Shown here piece after piece: positions 62,392 through 64,000 of a stretch of DNA of 64,000 nucleotides. Numbering within the stretch: the first letter of the stretch is position 1; every line of letters begins with the position of its first letter. Position numbers and translations under genes: made by a program. The notes under the pieces were generated by a model. The model was not told where the DNA came from. It worked only from the letters and a program-made list of their open reading frames with translations, and did no database searches. Origin of the DNA: Photobacterium profundum SS9 (GTDB lineage Bacteria > Pseudomonadota > Gammaproteobacteria > Enterobacterales > Vibrionaceae); the NCBI RefSeq assembly GCF_000196255.1, contig NC_006371.1:1746055-1810054 (forward strand), written 5' to 3'.

Positions 62392-63511
62392 GGCGTTGTT
62401 GAAGTGCTCAGATAATGCTCAATTATTCCATTAACACTGAGTTCAGTTATCATGGCCAATCTATTTATACAGGTTGGCTGTTTAACTAATGCCTTACAAA
62501 TACAATAACGCCAAACGCCATCATTTCAAGAAGCATACCTACGCCTTAAATAACTATCGTGAGTACAATCAGGCGCTCAAGCAACGCGGGCGGTTCGACA
62601 TTTGGATTTCTGACGATATCATCAAACATTGGCAACATGACGATCGCGTTTATGATGGTACCGGCTCTTCTGTTAAGTACCCTGACAGCACCATCGAAGC
62701 CTGCCATTACATCCGACTGGTGTATAAACTTCCCCTACGCCAAGCTCAGGGGTTTATTGAAAACTTACTGATAAAGCTTGGCATGGACAACCTTCAATGC
62801 CCTGATTATACGTTGTTATCAAAGCGGCTGAAGCAACTTAATCTTACGGCGCCACGATTTAGAAAGCATGAAAGGCCAGATGACAAAATTGCTGCAATAG
62901 CCATTGATTCAACGGGGCTCAATCGATTCGGGAAGGATGAATGGCATCAAGAAAAACATAAGGTTAATGCAAAACGCAGCTGGCGAAAGGCGCATTTTGC
63001 TGTTGATGAAGCTCACTTCATTCAAAGCGCAGTACTCACCGATAAAAATACGATGGATGATCAGGTTGTCGGGACGTTATGCCAGTCCATCATTACGGAT
63101 GTCGAGCACGTCAGTGCCGACAAAATGTATGATACCAATGCGGTGTACCAGACATTAGAAGCCCATTTTCCGAATGCTGAGATTGTTATTCCGCCGAAAG
63201 ACAATACGTTTGCCGATGAGATTCATCACTCTAAGAGGATGAGTAACCTGATAGGTTGCTTCGCCCTTGGCATTATCGGTTGGTAGAGCGTGCGGCAATA
63301 CGGAAAAAGGAATATCTCAGAAACTGCCATGCAACGTTACAAGAAGATAATAGGCAATACATTACACAACAGAGAATTTGAAAATCAGTCAAAGGAAATG
63401 TTACTCGGTTGTTCTATTTTAAATCGCTTTACTCAGCTCGGGATGCCCAATAGCTACCGAGTCGCCTAACCGTATCAAAAGACCTCAAAGTTTTAGTGTT
63501 GCAACAATGCC
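62392..63511 (+). mobile_element. IS5-family element (1.1 kb)
   Basis: Bounded by GGCGTTGTTG at 62392 and the near complement GCAACAATGCC ending at 63511. It is inserted into the remnant of a type A IS6 element, and the right flank is unrelated, so the far half of that remnant is lost. One transposase gene with a stop codon is inside. Confidence 0.75.
62489..63469 (+). pseudogene. IS5-family transposase with in-frame TAG
   Basis: From ATG 62489 (MPYKYNNAKRHHFKKHTYAL) the frame shows the DDE domain: AAIAIDSTGLNRFGKDEWHQ, VSADKMYDTNAVYQ and then YKKIIGNTLHNREFENQSKE with the Glu. TAG at 63284-63286 (after LGIIGW) splits it, where the family usually has Gln. The rest continues in frame to TAA 63467-63469. 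Total 326 codons. Confidence 0.88.
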
Positions 63512-63612
63512 ATAACCAATAGTAATTGTTTCAAATTTTGCTCCTTAAAACTAACACTTTTTATACGGTGCAGAGCCGCTTTGAGCTACTTAACCCGCAT
63601 TGCTATGTGCAT

Positions 63613-64000
63613 TTACGATTTACCCAAATATGGTGCTAGGAAGTGAATTACTTGGTCATTACATAAACCAATCTCCACCTGAACTCCCGCTTGCTCTAGG
63701 ATTTTTACACCTTTACCGCTATTCCGAGGATCTGGATCAAGCATCGAAACTACCACACGTTTTATACCCGAGTTAATTAACGTATTTGCACACGCGGGTG
63801 TCCTACCGACATACGAACAGGGTTCAAGAGTCACATATGCGGTAATATTTTCCGTCGAACCTGAATAAGAGTTGAGTGCTTGTACTTCTGCATGATTTCC
63901 ACCAATTGCTTGAGTAAAGCCTTCTGAAACAATGAAATCATTTTTAACTAACACACAACCGACTGGCGGATTAGGTGTACAGTCTGGTAAAGCACTTTTT
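63613..64000 (-). CDS. RibD-like cytidine/pyrimidine deaminase, N-terminus beyond window
   Basis: The frame is open to the window edge, so the start lies further right. Visible are NPPVGCVLVKND, the zinc ligands in NHAEVQALN and LEPCSYVGRTPACANTLINS, and ending APYLGKS. These are the motifs of the deaminase half of RibD. The stop comes right after this domain, so it lacks the reductase half and is a stand-alone deaminase. Substrate may be a pyrimidine or a riboflavin intermediate. Confidence 0.82.
   Translation of the reverse strand, partial: KSALPDCTPNPPVGCVLVKNDFIVSEGFTQAIGGNHAEVQALNSYSGSTENITAYVTLEPCSYVGRTPACANTLINSGIKRVVVSMLDPDPRNSGKGVKILEQAGVQVEIGLCNDQVIHFLAPYLGKS

Overview
Organism and replicon. 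The window looks like part of a large conjugative plasmid, or a plasmid-derived region, from a marine gammaproteobacterium, most likely Vibrionaceae. The clues are a GlyGly-CTERM protease, a Vibrio-type small periplasmic protein (DUF3316-like), an OmpU-type porin, and HxlR/MdaB and old-yellow-enzyme genes of Vibrio character. No replication initiator, rRNA, tRNA, CRISPR array or integron is visible.

Region 1 (about 0.3-29.4 kb) is a self-transmission module of the RP4 type with a type IVb thin pilus embedded in it. After several small unrecognised ORFs come trbC-D-E-(small ORF)-J-B-L-F-G-H-I, encoding a P-type type IV secretion system. They run directly into an R64-like pil set (pilL-like, N, O, P, Q, R, S, a second prepilin and a PilV-like tip protein). 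Next come a small secreted protein, a secreted trypsin-like protease with a GlyGly-CTERM tail, the TraF peptidase, a lytic transglycosylase and the TraG coupling protein. On the opposite strand lie the relaxase traI and traJ. They are separated from traK-traL-traM by an oriT carrying an RP4-like nic core (CTATCCTG|CC, 27536-27545) and nine GCATTA-type repeats phased at 10 bp.

Region 2 (about 29.4-32.6 kb) is the presumed leading region: two paralogous small proteins, a 53-residue ORF coupled to one of them, and an ArdC antirestriction protein. It ends in a decayed PemK/MazF toxin-antitoxin remnant joined abruptly to a fragment of a Gfo/Idh/MocA oxidoreductase near 32.58 kb.

Region 3 (about 32.6-64 kb) is a patchwork of chromosome-like cargo and insertion sequences. 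Cargo includes a broken MATE exporter, a LysR regulator, an RND efflux pair and a porin; a cluster with an HD phosphohydrolase, an ArsR-type regulator, an aldehyde dehydrogenase, a 2OG-Fe(II) oxygenase and a radical SAM enzyme; a LysE exporter; two tandem old yellow enzymes with a LysR regulator; an HxlR/CMD/MdaB quinone-stress group; a quinol monooxygenase; and a RibD-like deaminase cut by the window edge. Mobile DNA includes one IS1111-subgroup IS110 element, two kinds of IS6-family element (mostly decayed), an IS5-family element with a nonsense codon, an IS4-family fragment and the 3' tail of a group II intron.

Several genes (pilO, traL, the MATE gene, the AraC gene) carry single-base shifts. 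Three of these lie in homopolymers, so sequencing error must be excluded before any is called a real pseudogene or a recoding site.
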